A stretch of DNA of 64,000 nucleotides from JAPHTQ01 sp050288165 (GTDB taxonomy: Bacteria; Pseudomonadota; Gammaproteobacteria; Thiohalomonadales; Thiohalomonadaceae). This document shows, piece after piece, positions 26,223 to 35,717 of the stretch. Under the pieces are notes generated by a model, which was not told the DNA's origin, searched no databases, and saw only the letters and a list, made by a program, of their open reading frames with translations. The DNA lies in NCBI GenBank assembly GCA_050288165.1, contig JBNKDG010000011.1:1-64000 (forward strand). Reading direction: 5' to 3'. The first letter of the stretch is position 1. The number at the start of each line of letters is the position of its first letter. A program made the position numbers and the translations under genes.

Positions 26223-27280
26223 ACCACGCGCCGCATCAACCAGAACCAGGCGGCGTAGATCATCATCGTCGGCGCGGTGGCGCTGAGTACGGGCGGTATG
26301 TTGTAGATCAATCCCATGCGCGAGAAGACTCCATTAACCAGATAGAAGGCGATACCGATCAACACACCGATCATGATCCGTTGACCGACGCCTGCACTGC
26401 GGGTGGAACCGAAGACAAAGGGCAGCGCCAGCAGGATCATGCCACCAGTTGCCAGTGGCATCGCCAGGCGGATCCACAACGCCACTTCATAGCGCTGCGA
26501 AGCCAGGCCGTTATCCCGTAGATAATCGACATAGTCATAGAGTTCCCAGGCGGCCAGATTTTCCGGGGCAATCGCCGCCAGGTTGATCACGTCCGGGGTC
26601 AGGCTGCTGCGCCACGCCATGCTCTTTTCACTGAGCACCTTCACACCCTGGTCGGCGAACAAGGTCTTACTCACATTGCGTAACTGCCACACACCATCTT
26701 TGTATTCACCGGCAGCGGCGGTATCGATTTCGGTGATCCGCTGACCTTGCAGGTGATAGAGGCTGATGCCGTTGGCCTTGCCGTCCGGTGTCAGGCGGCG
26801 GATGGCGATAAAACTCTCGCCATCCTTGGCCCATAATCCGCTCTCGGTATTGAGGCTGACGCTCTTGGCCAGGGCGCGCAGCCGTTGCTGGTTAGCCTCT
26901 TTTTCCAGCGTCGGCGCAAGCAACTCGCCGAGGGCGACGATCACCACGATCATCAATAGACCCGCCTTACTGACCGAGAGAGCAATGCGTTTGATCGACA
27001 CGCCGGAGGCGCGTATCACGGTCAGCTCGCTGTTCCCGGCCATCGCGCCAAGACCGAGGATCGCCCCGAGCAGCGCCACCATGGGGAAGAGTTCATAGGC
27101 CTGGCGCGGCAATAGCATGACACTGTAGAGCACCGCATTGGCGGTACTGTAGCTGCCCCTGCCCACGTAACCCATTTCGTTCACCAGGGTGGAGAAGAAA
27201 TAGATGATCAACAGGATAAAGAAAGCCACCAGGGTGTGGCCGATGACGGTGCGACCGATGTAGCGATCCAGCAGCTTCAT
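26219..27280 (-). CDS. lptG: LPS export permease LptG
   Basis: 353 residues, normal for LptG. With LptF and two LptB ATPases it forms the inner-membrane ABC transporter that extracts lipopolysaccharide. It begins MKLLDRYIGRTVIGHTLVAF. Six membrane segments: three N-terminal (about 12-125) and three C-terminal (about 270-350), flanking a periplasmic jellyroll domain. The longer upstream frame reads antisense-like sequence inside lptF and is not used; the ATG at 27280 overlaps the lptF stop by 4 bp. Confidence 0.95.
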   Translation of the reverse strand: MKLLDRYIGRTVIGHTLVAFFILLIIYFFSTLVNEMGYVGRGSYSTANAVLYSVMLLPRQAYELFPMVALLGAILGLGAMAGNSELTVIRASGVSIKRIALSVSKAGLLMIVVIVALGELLAPTLEKEANQQRLRALAKSVSLNTESGLWAKDGESFIAIRRLTPDGKANGISLYHLQGQRITEIDTAAAGEYKDGVWQLRNVSKTLFADQGVKVLSEKSMAWRSSLTPDVINLAAIAPENLAAWELYDYVDYLRDNGLASQRYEVALWIRLAMPLATGGMILLALPFVFGSTRSAGVGQRIMIGVLIGIAFYLVNGVFSRMGLIYNIPPVLSATAPTMMIYAAWFWLMRRVV

Positions 27281-28362
27281 GCGACGCTCTCCCGCTTCGG
27301 TCCCGGCAGACGGTTCTGTCGCCAGAGGATCAACAGCAACATCAGTACCAGCAACGCGTGGACCCACCACATGCCGAGCATGGCGGGTATATCGCCCTTG
27401 CCCAGCGCGTTGCGCGCCACGGTCAACAGGTTGTTGTAGACCACATAGATCATGATACCGAGGAACAGTCCGCCAAAACGTCCTTTGCGTGGGGAGGTCT
27501 TGCTCAGCGGCACTGCCAGCAGACCCAGCAACAGGGCACTGATCGGCATCGCCAGACGCCATTGCAACTCCGCCATGTCGGCCGGGGTGCCGTTACGCAG
27601 CAACTCTCCGGTAGCGATGGCGTAGCGCGGTCGGGTCGAAGCGACCACCGCACGCTCGCGCATCAGGATGCCGTGCTCTTTGAACTGGATGATGCGATAT
27701 TCCGGCTGCCCCGGGTTACCCTCATAGCGATAGCCGTCACGCAGGATCAGGTACCGCGCGCCGTTCTCCGCATCAATCTGCTCATAGGCGGTTGCCGCGG
27801 TGAGCTGCATCTCCCTGCCCTGCTCCTGATACTGAACGAAGAGCCCGCCCAGGGTCTTGCCACCGGGTTCGGCCCGTTCAGCGTAGATCACCGGTCCCTT
27901 GTCATCGAACTGGTTGAACTGGCCGGGGATGATCCCTTCCACCTCGGTGCGTGCCCCCGCCTGATCCAGCAGTTGCGAACTCTGCTCCTCCGACCAGGGA
28001 GCGAACCAGAGCGCAAGGAAACCGACCAGCAGGGCCACCGCCAGCGCCGGGATCGCCACTGCCTGTAGCACCTGCATCGGCCGTACACCGCAGGCGCTGA
28101 ACACCACCATCTCGCTGTCCTTGTAGAGACGACCGAAGGCGAGCATCACGCCAATGAAGAAGGCCAATGGCAGAATAAACACCAGATTACCCACGCCTTT
28201 GAGGGCAAACAGGGTGAACAGGATCTTCGCCGGATAGTCACCCTCAAGGGTCTCGGTCAGCAGGCGAATGAAGGTGCTGCTGAGGAACATCAGAGTAAAC
28301 AACAGGGCAACCCCAAGAAAATTGAGGCCAACTTCGCGCAACAGGTAACGGCGAAGAATCAT
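27277..28362 (-). CDS. lptF: LPS export permease LptF
   Basis: 361 residues, YjgP/YjgQ family. It begins MILRRYLLREVGLNFLGVALL with the same six-helix plus jellyroll layout as LptG. It contains the conserved YKDSEMVVFSACGV region after TM3. Partner of LptG in lipopolysaccharide extraction. First gene of the operon, divergent from pepA across a 109-bp gap, the arrangement seen in many gammaproteobacteria. Confidence 0.95.
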   Translation of the reverse strand: MILRRYLLREVGLNFLGVALLFTLMFLSSTFIRLLTETLEGDYPAKILFTLFALKGVGNLVFILPLAFFIGVMLAFGRLYKDSEMVVFSACGVRPMQVLQAVAIPALAVALLVGFLALWFAPWSEEQSSQLLDQAGARTEVEGIIPGQFNQFDDKGPVIYAERAEPGGKTLGGLFVQYQEQGREMQLTAATAYEQIDAENGARYLILRDGYRYEGNPGQPEYRIIQFKEHGILMRERAVVASTRPRYAIATGELLRNGTPADMAELQWRLAMPISALLLGLLAVPLSKTSPRKGRFGGLFLGIMIYVVYNNLLTVARNALGKGDIPAMLGMWWVHALLVLMLLLILWRQNRLPGPKRESVA

Positions 28363-28418
28363 GCGGGACTAACCCGATTGGGGATGTATGAACTCATCAA
28401 GCAGCGTGCCATCATGGC

Positions 28419-28427
28419 TGATATAAT
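28419..28427 (+). promoter_or_regulatory. Extended -10 promoter of pepA
   Basis: TGATATAAT is an extended -10 element with a perfect TATAAT hexamer, 45 bp before the pepA ATG. A good -35 is not evident, which is common for extended -10 promoters. The shared 109-bp region also must hold the divergent lptF promoter. Confidence 0.6.
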
Positions 28428-28471
28428 CGGATGCGTTTGAAAGTTTACGCGATACCTTTGCAGGAGTCACA

Positions 28472-29977
28472 ATGGAATTCCACACCAGCACCGCCCCAAT
28501 CCACTCCAGCCATAGCGCCTGCCTTATCGTCGGCATCTACGACGGCAAGAAACTCACGCCAGCGGCGAAACAGATCGACGACGCCAGTGAACACTATATA
28601 AAGGGCGTGTTGAAGGGTGGCGACATGAGCGGCGGACTGGGCACGACATTGATGATCCCGTCACCGCGCGGACTGGAGTGCGAACGGCTGTTGCTGGTCG
28701 GCTGCGGCAAGGAGAAAGAACTCAGCGACCGCGCCTTTCGCAAGATCGTCCAGGCTGCGGCGAAGACATTGACCTCGACCAAGGCCAAAGACGCCCTCTG
28801 TTGCCTCGCCGAACTGCCGGTACCGGAACGGGAACTGGACTGGAAGGTACGCCAGTTCATCGAAGCATTGGGCCACGCCAGCTACCGTTTCGACCAGCTC
28901 AAGAGCAAGGCCAAGGAAGAGAGCAAACCGACCCTGGCCAAGGTCAGCTTCCCCTGCACCAATCGCGGCGAAAGCGCGCTGATCCGCCTCGGCGCGATTC
29001 AGGGCCAGGCGATCAACCGTGGCATCGACCTGACCAAGGACCTGGCCAACCTGCCGGGCAATATCTGCACTCCCACCTATCTTGCTGAACAGGCGCGCAG
29101 CCTTGGGCGGCAATATGAAAGCATCAAAACCACGGTGCTGGATGAGGCCAAGATGGAGAAGCTGGGTATGCATTCGCTGCTCTCGGTTTCCCGCGGTTCA
29201 CGCCAGCCTGCCAAATTCATTGTCATGGAGTATCACGGTACAGCGGCACGCAACAAACAGAAGCCGATCGTACTGGTGGGTAAAGGACTGACCTTCGACG
29301 CCGGCGGCATTTCGCTGAAACCGGCGGCGGGCATGGACGAAATGAAGTACGACATGTGCGGCGGCGCCAGCGTCCTCGGCACCCTCAGGGCGATCGCCGA
29401 AATGGAGCTGCCGCTGAATGTGATCGGCGTGGTGCCCAGTTCGGAAAACCTGCCCGACGGCGACGCCAACAAACCGGGCGACATCGTCACCTCCATGTCC
29501 GGGCAGACCATCGAGATCCTCAACACCGATGCCGAAGGCCGCCTGATCCTCTGCGACGCGCTGACCTACGTGCAAAAGTACGACCCCGCACTGGTGATCG
29601 ACATTGCCACCCTCACCGGCGCCTGCATTGTCGCCCTCGGTCACCACGCCTCCGGCCTGCTCGGCAACGATGAAGAGCTGGTCGACAAACTACTGCAGGC
29701 TGGACAGAAGAGCGGCGACCGCGCCTGGCAACTGCCGATGTGGGAAGAGTACGACGAACAGCTCAAAAGCCCCTTCGCCGACATGGCCAACATCGGCGGC
29801 AAGAGCGCGGGCACCATTACCGCCGCCTGCTTCCTCGGTCGCTACACCAAAGATTTCAAATGGGCCCACCTGGACATCGCCGGTACCGCCTGGCGTAGCG
29901 GCGGAGACAAGGGCGCCACCGGCCGACCGGTACCGTTGCTGACCCAGTTCCTGATCGACCGGGTCAAGGACGCCTGA
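28472..29977 (+). CDS. pepA: Leucyl aminopeptidase PepA
   Basis: 501 residues, M17 family. The catalytic half has the metal-binding KGLTFDAGGISLKPAAGMD and the M17 signature NTDAEGRL followed by LILCDALTY. It cleaves N-terminal residues using two metal ions; in enterobacteria the same protein also binds DNA in Xer recombination and carAB control. The start is supported by CAGGAG five bases before the ATG. First gene of the row pepA-holC-30416-valS on the plus strand. Confidence 0.97.
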   Translation: MEFHTSTAPIHSSHSACLIVGIYDGKKLTPAAKQIDDASEHYIKGVLKGGDMSGGLGTTLMIPSPRGLECERLLLVGCGKEKELSDRAFRKIVQAAAKTLTSTKAKDALCCLAELPVPERELDWKVRQFIEALGHASYRFDQLKSKAKEESKPTLAKVSFPCTNRGESALIRLGAIQGQAINRGIDLTKDLANLPGNICTPTYLAEQARSLGRQYESIKTTVLDEAKMEKLGMHSLLSVSRGSRQPAKFIVMEYHGTAARNKQKPIVLVGKGLTFDAGGISLKPAAGMDEMKYDMCGGASVLGTLRAIAEMELPLNVIGVVPSSENLPDGDANKPGDIVTSMSGQTIEILNTDAEGRLILCDALTYVQKYDPALVIDIATLTGACIVALGHHASGLLGNDEELVDKLLQAGQKSGDRAWQLPMWEEYDEQLKSPFADMANIGGKSAGTITAACFLGRYTKDFKWAHLDIAGTAWRSGGDKGATGRPVPLLTQFLIDRVKDA

Positions 29978-29978
29978 G

Positions 29979-30404
29979 TTGACCCGGGTCGACTTCTACA
30001 TCCTCGAAGACAACGCCGCCGATGCCCGGCAGCGTTTTGTCTGCCGCCTGGCGGAAAAGGCCTGGCTGCAGGGCAACAAGGTCTACATCCACACCGGCGA
30101 CCCGGCTTTGAGTAGCCGCATCGATGAGATGCTCTGGACCTTCAGCCAGGGCAGCTTCGTGCCCCATGGTCTGGACAATGATCCGGCCGCGGATGAAGTG
30201 GATATCCACATCGGCCACGGCGATGAGCCACGTCATCACGACGAGGTGCTGATCAACCTGAGCAGCGAGGTGCCACTCTTTTTCAGCCGCTTCCAGCGGG
30301 TGGCAGAGATCATCGACGGTGACGAAAACCAGCGCCAACAGGGACGCGAGCGGTTTCGCTTCTACCGCGAGAGGGGGTATCCTCTCGAATCTCATACTAT
30401 TTAG
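29979..30404 (+). CDS. holC: DNA polymerase III chi subunit HolC
   Basis: 141 residues. It starts at a TTG one base after the pepA stop; the family begins with this TRVDFYIL segment and no ATG is nearby. HolC (chi) links the clamp-loader complex, through psi, to single-strand binding protein. Recognisable blocks: RQRFVCRLAEKAWLQGNKVY, IDEMLWTFSQGSFVPH, and the C-terminal FRFYRERGYPLESH. Placement between pepA and valS is classic. Confidence 0.9.
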   Translation: MTRVDFYILEDNAADARQRFVCRLAEKAWLQGNKVYIHTGDPALSSRIDEMLWTFSQGSFVPHGLDNDPAADEVDIHIGHGDEPRHHDEVLINLSSEVPLFFSRFQRVAEIIDGDENQRQQGRERFRFYRERGYPLESHTI

Positions 30405-30415
30405 GGTCGTGACGG

Positions 30416-30757
30416 ATGAGTAGCGACAGACCGAAAAGCAAGAGCGAGATCCTGCATGAACTGGATCGGCTCAAGGAACTGCTGGAAAAGGATCGCTTCG
30501 ACAGCGAAGAGGACGAAATTCCGGTGCTCGATGAGGTGGTGGAGATCGCCGACGAGGATATCCCGGTACTCGAAGAGGTCGCCACCTCAGCCGTACAGAA
30601 GACCCCACCGGCCCCTTCCGGCAGCAAACTGCCGACCGAGCAGGAGCTGAACAAGCTGGTCGATATGCTGGTGGGCCACCAGATGCGCAAGCTGCGCCCG
30701 TTGATCCAGAAAGAAGTGATGAAGCTGATTCTGGAGCGCTATCCGGACCTGAAGTAA
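30416..30757 (+). CDS. Small acidic conserved protein between holC and valS
   Basis: 113 residues, no signal peptide or membrane segment. A charged N-terminal helix (KSEILHELDRLKELLEKD) precedes an acidic region with two near-identical motifs, EIPVLDEVVE and DIPVLEEVAT. A Pro-rich linker follows, then a second helix-rich part (TEQELNKLVDMLVGHQMRK...LILERYPDLK). I recall proteins of this kind between holC and valS in related gammaproteobacteria, but no function is known to me. Its position suggests a replication or translation accessory role; inference only. Confidence 0.8.
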   Translation: MSSDRPKSKSEILHELDRLKELLEKDRFDSEEDEIPVLDEVVEIADEDIPVLEEVATSAVQKTPPAPSGSKLPTEQELNKLVDMLVGHQMRKLRPLIQKEVMKLILERYPDLK

Positions 30758-30820
30758 TTCCGCAGTGCGGTATACTCGCCTGCTCTGTTTCTAACTACTA
30801 CCGTGTGACTGCCTGTAACC

Positions 30821-33637
30821 ATGGATAAAAGCTACAACCCCCACGACATCGAACTACGCTGGTACAAGTACTGGGAAGAGAACGGCTACTTCGCCCCGAA
30901 AAGCGACGCGGGCGATAACAAGGATGCCTACTGCATCATGATCCCGCCGCCCAACGTCACCGGCAGCCTGCACATGGGGCACGGCTTCAACAACACGGTG
31001 ATGGACACCATGGTGCGCTACCAGCGCATGTGCGGCAAAACCACCCTGTGGCAACCGGGCACCGACCACGCCGGTATCGCCACCCAGATGGTGGTGGAGC
31101 GGCAACTGGCCGCCCAGGGCAAGAGCCGCCACGACCTGGGACGGGAAAAATTCATCGAGCGGGTGTGGGAGTGGAAGGGTGAATCGGGCGGCAACATCAC
31201 CCGCCAGTTGCGCCGCCTCGGCTCCTCCCTCGACTGGGGTCACGAACGCTTCACCATGGACGACGGCCTTTCCGATGCGGTGAAGGAAGTCTTTGTCCGT
31301 CTTTATGAAGAAGGGCTGATCTATCGTGGCAAGCGCCTGGTCAACTGGGACCCGGTACTGCACACCGCCGTTTCCGACCTCGAAGTTGTTTCCGAAGAAG
31401 AGCAGGGCTACCTGTGGCACTTCCGCTATCCGCTTAGCGACGGCAGCGGCCATCTGGTGGTTGCCACCACTCGACCCGAGACCATGCTCGGCGATACCGC
31501 GGTCGCGGTACACCCGGAAGACGAACGCTACAAAAAGCTGGTCGGCAGGACCGTCACCTTGCCGCTGGTAGGTCGCGAGATCCCGATCATCGCCGACGAC
31601 TATGTCGATCCGGAATTCGGTACCGGCTGCGTCAAGATCACCCCGGCACACGACTTCAACGACTACGCCATGGGCCAACGTCATGATCTGGTGATGATTA
31701 ACGTCCTCACCGTCGATGCGAAGATCAACGACGACGCGCCGGAGAAATATCACGGCAAGGATCGTTACGAGGCACGCGACGAGATCGTCCACGATCTGCG
31801 CGAACTGGATCTACTGGAGAAGATCGAAGATCACAAACTGATGGTACCGCGTGGCGATCGCAGCGGTTCCGTCATCGAACCATTCCTCACCGATCAGTGG
31901 TTCGTCGACCTGACCCGTGAAATGCAGGAAGACGGTCGCCCCGGCGGTAAAACCGCGATCACCGACCCGGCCATCGAGGCGGTACGCGGCGGATCAATCA
32001 AGTTCACACCGAAGAACTGGGAGAACACCTACTTCCAGTGGCTGGAGAATATCCAGGACTGGTGCATCAGCCGTCAGATCTGGTGGGGCCATCGCATTCC
32101 CGCCTGGTACGACAGCAAGGGCAACATCTACGTCGGCCGCAGCGAAGAGGAAGTGCGTGAGAAATACAAACTCGACGCGACCGTTGCACTCGACCAGGAC
32201 AAAGACGTACTCGACACCTGGTTCTCCTCCGCCTTGTGGCCCTTCTCCACTTTGGGCTGGCCGGAGCAGACCGATCGCCTGAAACAGTTCTACCCCACCA
32301 GCGTGCTGGTCACCGGCTTCGACATCATCTTCTTCTGGGTCGCCCGCATGATCATGCTGTCCACCCACCTGGTCGGACAGATTCCGTTCAAGACCGTGTA
32401 CGTGCACGGCCTGGTACGCGACGGCCAGGGCCAGAAGATGTCCAAGTCCAAGGGCAACGTGCTCGACCCGATCGATCTGATCGACGGTATCGATCTCGAA
32501 TCGCTGGTACAGAAACGCACCACCGGCCTGATGCAGCCGGAGATGGCTAAGAAGATCGAGAAGCAAACCCGCACCGATTTCCCCGATGGCATTCCCGCCT
32601 TCGGCACCGACGCGCTGCGCTTCACCTTCGCCTCGCTCGCCTCCACCGGCCGTGACATTAACTTCGACCTCGGGCGCATCGAGGGCTACCGCAACTTCTG
32701 CAACAAACTGTGGAATGCGGCCAACTATGTACTGATGCAAACCGATGGACAGGATTGCGGCCAGGGTGGCGAAGCGGTGGAACTCTCCACCGCCGACCGC
32801 TGGATTACCTCGCGCCTGCAACGCGCCGAGCAGACAGTGAACACCGCGATCGGTAACTACCGTTTCGATCTGGCGGCCAACGCCATTTACGAATTCACCT
32901 GGGACGAGTATTGCGCCTGGTACCTGGAACTATCCAAACCGGTTCTCTATTCCGATGAAAGCAGCGAGGCACAAAAACGCGGTACTCGCCGCACCCTGGT
33001 GCGTGTGCTTGAAACCCTGCTGCGTCTGGCCCACCCGATCATCCCCTATATCACCGAGGAGATCTGGCAGCGGGTCGCCAGTCTGGCGGGACGTGGTGGC
33101 CAGACCATCATGCTGCAATCCTACCCGCAGGCAGACGAATCGAAGATCGATGCCGAGGCTGAAAGTGAAATGCAGTGGGTCATGGATTTCATCATCGGTG
33201 TGCGCAAGATCCGCTCCGGCATGAACATCGCCCCGGGCAAACCGTTACCGGTCATGCTGGATAATACTTCGACGCAGGATCGTGCGCGGGTTGAAAACAA
33301 CAACGCCTTCCTCCGTTCCCTGGCAAAACTGGAATCGATCACCCTGCTGGGTGATGGTGAAGAGGCCCCCGAATCGGCCACTGCCCTGGTTGGCGAAATG
33401 AAACTGCTGGTACCGATGGCCGGGTTGATCGACAAAGAGGCCGAACTGGCACGCCTGGGCAAGGAGATCGAACGGCTGGAGAAAGAGGTGCAACGCCTCA
33501 ACGGCAAACTGAACAATGACAGCTTTGTCGGTAAGGCCCCGGAAGCCGTAGTACAGAAGGAACGTGAAAAACTGGCAGAGGCCATGGCCTCACTGGGGTC
33601 TTTCACGGAGCAAAAAGCACGCATCGCGCGTTTGTAG
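30821..33637 (+). CDS. valS: Valyl-tRNA synthetase ValS
   Basis: 938 residues, class Ia synthetase. HIGH motif as PPPNVTGSLHMGHGFN (about residues 42-58) and KMSKS as QKMSKSKGNVLDPIDL (about 545-560). The editing (CP1) domain is at about 200-390 and the anticodon-binding domain at 650-800. A C-terminal coiled coil (about 865-935, Lys/Glu-rich) is typical of ValS. It charges tRNA-Val and edits threonine. A TATACT-like hexamer lies in the 63-bp gap upstream, so it may have its own promoter. Confidence 0.97.
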   Translation: MDKSYNPHDIELRWYKYWEENGYFAPKSDAGDNKDAYCIMIPPPNVTGSLHMGHGFNNTVMDTMVRYQRMCGKTTLWQPGTDHAGIATQMVVERQLAAQGKSRHDLGREKFIERVWEWKGESGGNITRQLRRLGSSLDWGHERFTMDDGLSDAVKEVFVRLYEEGLIYRGKRLVNWDPVLHTAVSDLEVVSEEEQGYLWHFRYPLSDGSGHLVVATTRPETMLGDTAVAVHPEDERYKKLVGRTVTLPLVGREIPIIADDYVDPEFGTGCVKITPAHDFNDYAMGQRHDLVMINVLTVDAKINDDAPEKYHGKDRYEARDEIVHDLRELDLLEKIEDHKLMVPRGDRSGSVIEPFLTDQWFVDLTREMQEDGRPGGKTAITDPAIEAVRGGSIKFTPKNWENTYFQWLENIQDWCISRQIWWGHRIPAWYDSKGNIYVGRSEEEVREKYKLDATVALDQDKDVLDTWFSSALWPFSTLGWPEQTDRLKQFYPTSVLVTGFDIIFFWVARMIMLSTHLVGQIPFKTVYVHGLVRDGQGQKMSKSKGNVLDPIDLIDGIDLESLVQKRTTGLMQPEMAKKIEKQTRTDFPDGIPAFGTDALRFTFASLASTGRDINFDLGRIEGYRNFCNKLWNAANYVLMQTDGQDCGQGGEAVELSTADRWITSRLQRAEQTVNTAIGNYRFDLAANAIYEFTWDEYCAWYLELSKPVLYSDESSEAQKRGTRRTLVRVLETLLRLAHPIIPYITEEIWQRVASLAGRGGQTIMLQSYPQADESKIDAEAESEMQWVMDFIIGVRKIRSGMNIAPGKPLPVMLDNTSTQDRARVENNNAFLRSLAKLESITLLGDGEEAPESATALVGEMKLLVPMAGLIDKEAELARLGKEIERLEKEVQRLNGKLNNDSFVGKAPEAVVQKEREKLAEAMASLGSFTEQKARIARL

Positions 33638-33678
33638 ATAGCGTCACACTTTCATCTCTTTAATCCATTTGAGTTATT

Positions 33679-33712
33679 GCCCGCTCCTACCGGTGACCGG
33701 TAGATTGCGGGC
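33679..33712. terminator. Hairpin after valS, possible terminator
   Basis: GCCCGC (33679-33684) and CTACCGGT pair with ACCGGTAG and GCGGGC (to 33712) to form a long stem 42 bp past the valS stop. No T-run follows, so it may be a weak or factor-dependent terminator. The rest of 33713-33836 shows no gene I can support, only a small GTTCGG/CCGAAC inverted repeat. Confidence 0.45.
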
Positions 33713-33836
33713 GATAAACATTGAGTTCGGCATAGCTAGAACCGAACAGGCGGATTGCCTCAGTCATCGTGATGACATTAAGGATAGTGTCCCTTCCTTC
33801 TCCCTCCGCCAGTACTTACATAATCAAACAACACTA

Positions 33837-33977
33837 GAAGTGGTCTCAAAATTAGGATTCGTGCTCTGAGACAAGGCGCAAAGCCTGTGAGGAGCGCAGT
33901 TTACCGGTAGTAAATGAGCACCGGAGCAGGTTTTGCAACACAGGATCAGAGTACGAAGACCATTTTGAGACCACTTC
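33837..33977. mobile_element. 141-bp foldback repeat (MITE-like), copy 1
   Basis: Perfect 16-bp terminal inverted repeats, GAAGTGGTCTCAAAAT and ATTTTGAGACCACTTC. The interior is itself roughly palindromic, so the whole unit can fold back. It has no coding capacity. A second copy of exactly the same length, about 89% identical by eye, is at 44764-44904. No clear target duplication is seen at this copy. Confidence 0.85.
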
Positions 33978-34003
33978 TTTAAGAACTGCCGCGAGGAAAC
34001 ACC

Positions 34004-34936
34004 ATGGCTTCACGCCGCCCAGCAGATCCTGACTCTGCCGTTACCACCACCGGTCTCATCGGTGAGATTGATCAGGCGATTAAGCGACTGCGCGTACAAA
34101 TAGCCGCGACGCAGAATTTTGGATCACAGGAGGTTGCCTTCGACGATGCCAAAGTCGATGCCGTACAGAAAGCGATCCGCGATACGATTCGTGAGGTATT
34201 TGGCTCAGAGTCGGCGGAATATCATGATCATAGCCAGCACCGCATCTGGCATGGTGGTCTGATTTATCTGGAAGCACGCAGCAAACGGCAGGAGAAGTTT
34301 ATCGCCGGTATCCCGCATACGATTACCATGCTCGAAAGTCTCATCTCGCGCCTGGAGGATCGGCGTAACAACCTCAGCAAAAGTCAGGCGACGACAAAAT
34401 CTGTCGCCAAAACGGTAGAACCGGAAGCGGTCGTTAGCAAAGCCAGTCCGCCCGCACAAATCGCCGAAGTTGTAGAACTGCCCCGCCGGGTAATGACCCA
34501 TCGAATTTGCGTGATCCACGGACAGAACGATGCGCTGAAGAACGCCGTCAGTGATTATCTGCAGAAGCTGGGACTCGAGCCCGTGGCACTACATAAACAG
34601 CAAAGCGGCGAGCGCAATCTCATGGAAAAAATTGAGAGCTTGCCGGAAGTCGACTATGCGGTTGTTCTGCTAACCGATGATGATTTCGTACAACCGGGTA
34701 AACCCTCGCGCAGCGGTAAGGCACAGGCCAGAAATGTTCTGTTCGAACTTGGTTACTATATCGGACGTCTGGGCAAGGCACATGTCTGCGCCCTGTACAA
34801 GGGACACAACAAACCACCACGCGATTACGAGGGCATCACTTGCCTTACCATCAGCGACAATCAGGTGTGGCGTAGACTGCTCGGGATGGAACTCAAGGAA
34901 GTTGGTTTTGAGATCAAAACCGATGATGTTGAGTAA
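34004..34936 (+). CDS. TIR-like domain protein (PF10137 type), possible defence gene
   Basis: 310 residues. The N-terminal half is helical (about 12-150, with a charged linker). The C-terminal half (about 165-305) matches the TIR-like nucleotide-binding domain first called 'predicted nucleotide-binding' and later seen as a TIR effector in phage-defence systems. Key blocks: ICVIHGQNDALKNAVSDYLQ, YAVVLLTDDDFVQ, ARNVLFELGYYIGRLGK (with the expected glutamate) and HVCALYKG. Such TIR domains can degrade NAD. No cyclase or other partner lies next to it, so it would act alone. Start ATG 26 bp after the 141-bp repeat. Confidence 0.75.
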   Translation: MASRRPADPDSAVTTTGLIGEIDQAIKRLRVQIAATQNFGSQEVAFDDAKVDAVQKAIRDTIREVFGSESAEYHDHSQHRIWHGGLIYLEARSKRQEKFIAGIPHTITMLESLISRLEDRRNNLSKSQATTKSVAKTVEPEAVVSKASPPAQIAEVVELPRRVMTHRICVIHGQNDALKNAVSDYLQKLGLEPVALHKQQSGERNLMEKIESLPEVDYAVVLLTDDDFVQPGKPSRSGKAQARNVLFELGYYIGRLGKAHVCALYKGHNKPPRDYEGITCLTISDNQVWRRLLGMELKEVGFEIKTDDVE

Positions 34937-34960
34937 GCCGTGAAAACAAGGGGCTAGAGT

Positions 34961-35512
34961 CTGAACGCCATACACACCTACATCGCCCTCTTTCGCGGTA
35001 TCAACGTAGGTGGCAAAAACAAGCTGCCGATGAAGGAGTTGGTCGCCATCCTGCATGACTTGGGATGCACCGAGGTAAGAACCTACATCCAGAGTGGCAA
35101 CGCGGTGTTTCGCACTACGGTGGAACAGGCCGCCAGCATTACCAACATGATCGGCAGCGCAATACAACAACGCTTTGGCTTCCATCCGCAGATACTGCTG
35201 CTATCGCCAAAGGAGATGGCAGCGGCAATAGCTACCAACCCATTTCCCGCCGCCTGCGCCGAAGGTAGTACGCTACATCTATACTTCCTCAGCGGAACTC
35301 CCTCAAAACCGAACCTGAAGAAACTCGAAGCACTGAAAACTGACGGTGAGAATTTTGCCCTGCACAATCGTGTTTTCTATCTCCACGCGCCAGACGGTAT
35401 CGGACGTTCAAAACTGGCGGCAGGCGTGGAAAAGTCACTCGGCACTCCAGTTACTGCCCGTAACTGGAACACCGTCTGTAAGGTTCTGGAACTCGCGCAG
35501 CAAATCGGCTAA
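34961..35512 (+). CDS. DUF1697 protein with non-standard start codon
   Basis: 183 residues if begun at the CTG at 34961. The family's first strand, TYIALFRGINVGGKNKLPMK, lies in frame upstream of the first ATG (35030), and an in-frame TAG closes the frame at 34955. No ATG, GTG or TTG lies between, so either CTG is used (AAGGGG lies seven bases upstream) or the start has been mutated. Rest of the family is intact: DLGCTEVRTYIQSGNAVF and GVEKSLGTPVTARNWNTV. DUF1697 function is unknown. It is 24 bp after the TIR-like gene, possibly co-transcribed. Confidence 0.75.
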   Translation: MNAIHTYIALFRGINVGGKNKLPMKELVAILHDLGCTEVRTYIQSGNAVFRTTVEQAASITNMIGSAIQQRFGFHPQILLLSPKEMAAAIATNPFPAACAEGSTLHLYFLSGTPSKPNLKKLEALKTDGENFALHNRVFYLHAPDGIGRSKLAAGVEKSLGTPVTARNWNTVCKVLELAQQIG

Positions 35513-35717
35513 CAAGCATTATCCCCACCTTGTAGACCACTGACGGAAAGAGTGAACCAGTCCTAATTCCCGGCGAAAACCTTTTGGCCCAGTTCAAGGC
35601 TTACGGCAAACTGGCGCTCAACCCTGCGCTACCCGGCGACCTATTGCGCCCGCACTTCGTAGCAAACGTAATTTTCTCTTAAGGGTCTTACCACTATATC
35701 CATGGAGGCGATTTAGC

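Noticed and set aside
26219..27562. Longer N-terminus for LptG
   Set aside because: The additional 94 residues read lptF in a wrong frame; the family start and a 4-bp overlap support 27280.
33669..33869. 66-residue plus-strand frame after valS
   Set aside because: It crosses a hairpin and the end of the MITE, has no recognisable motif and no ribosome site.
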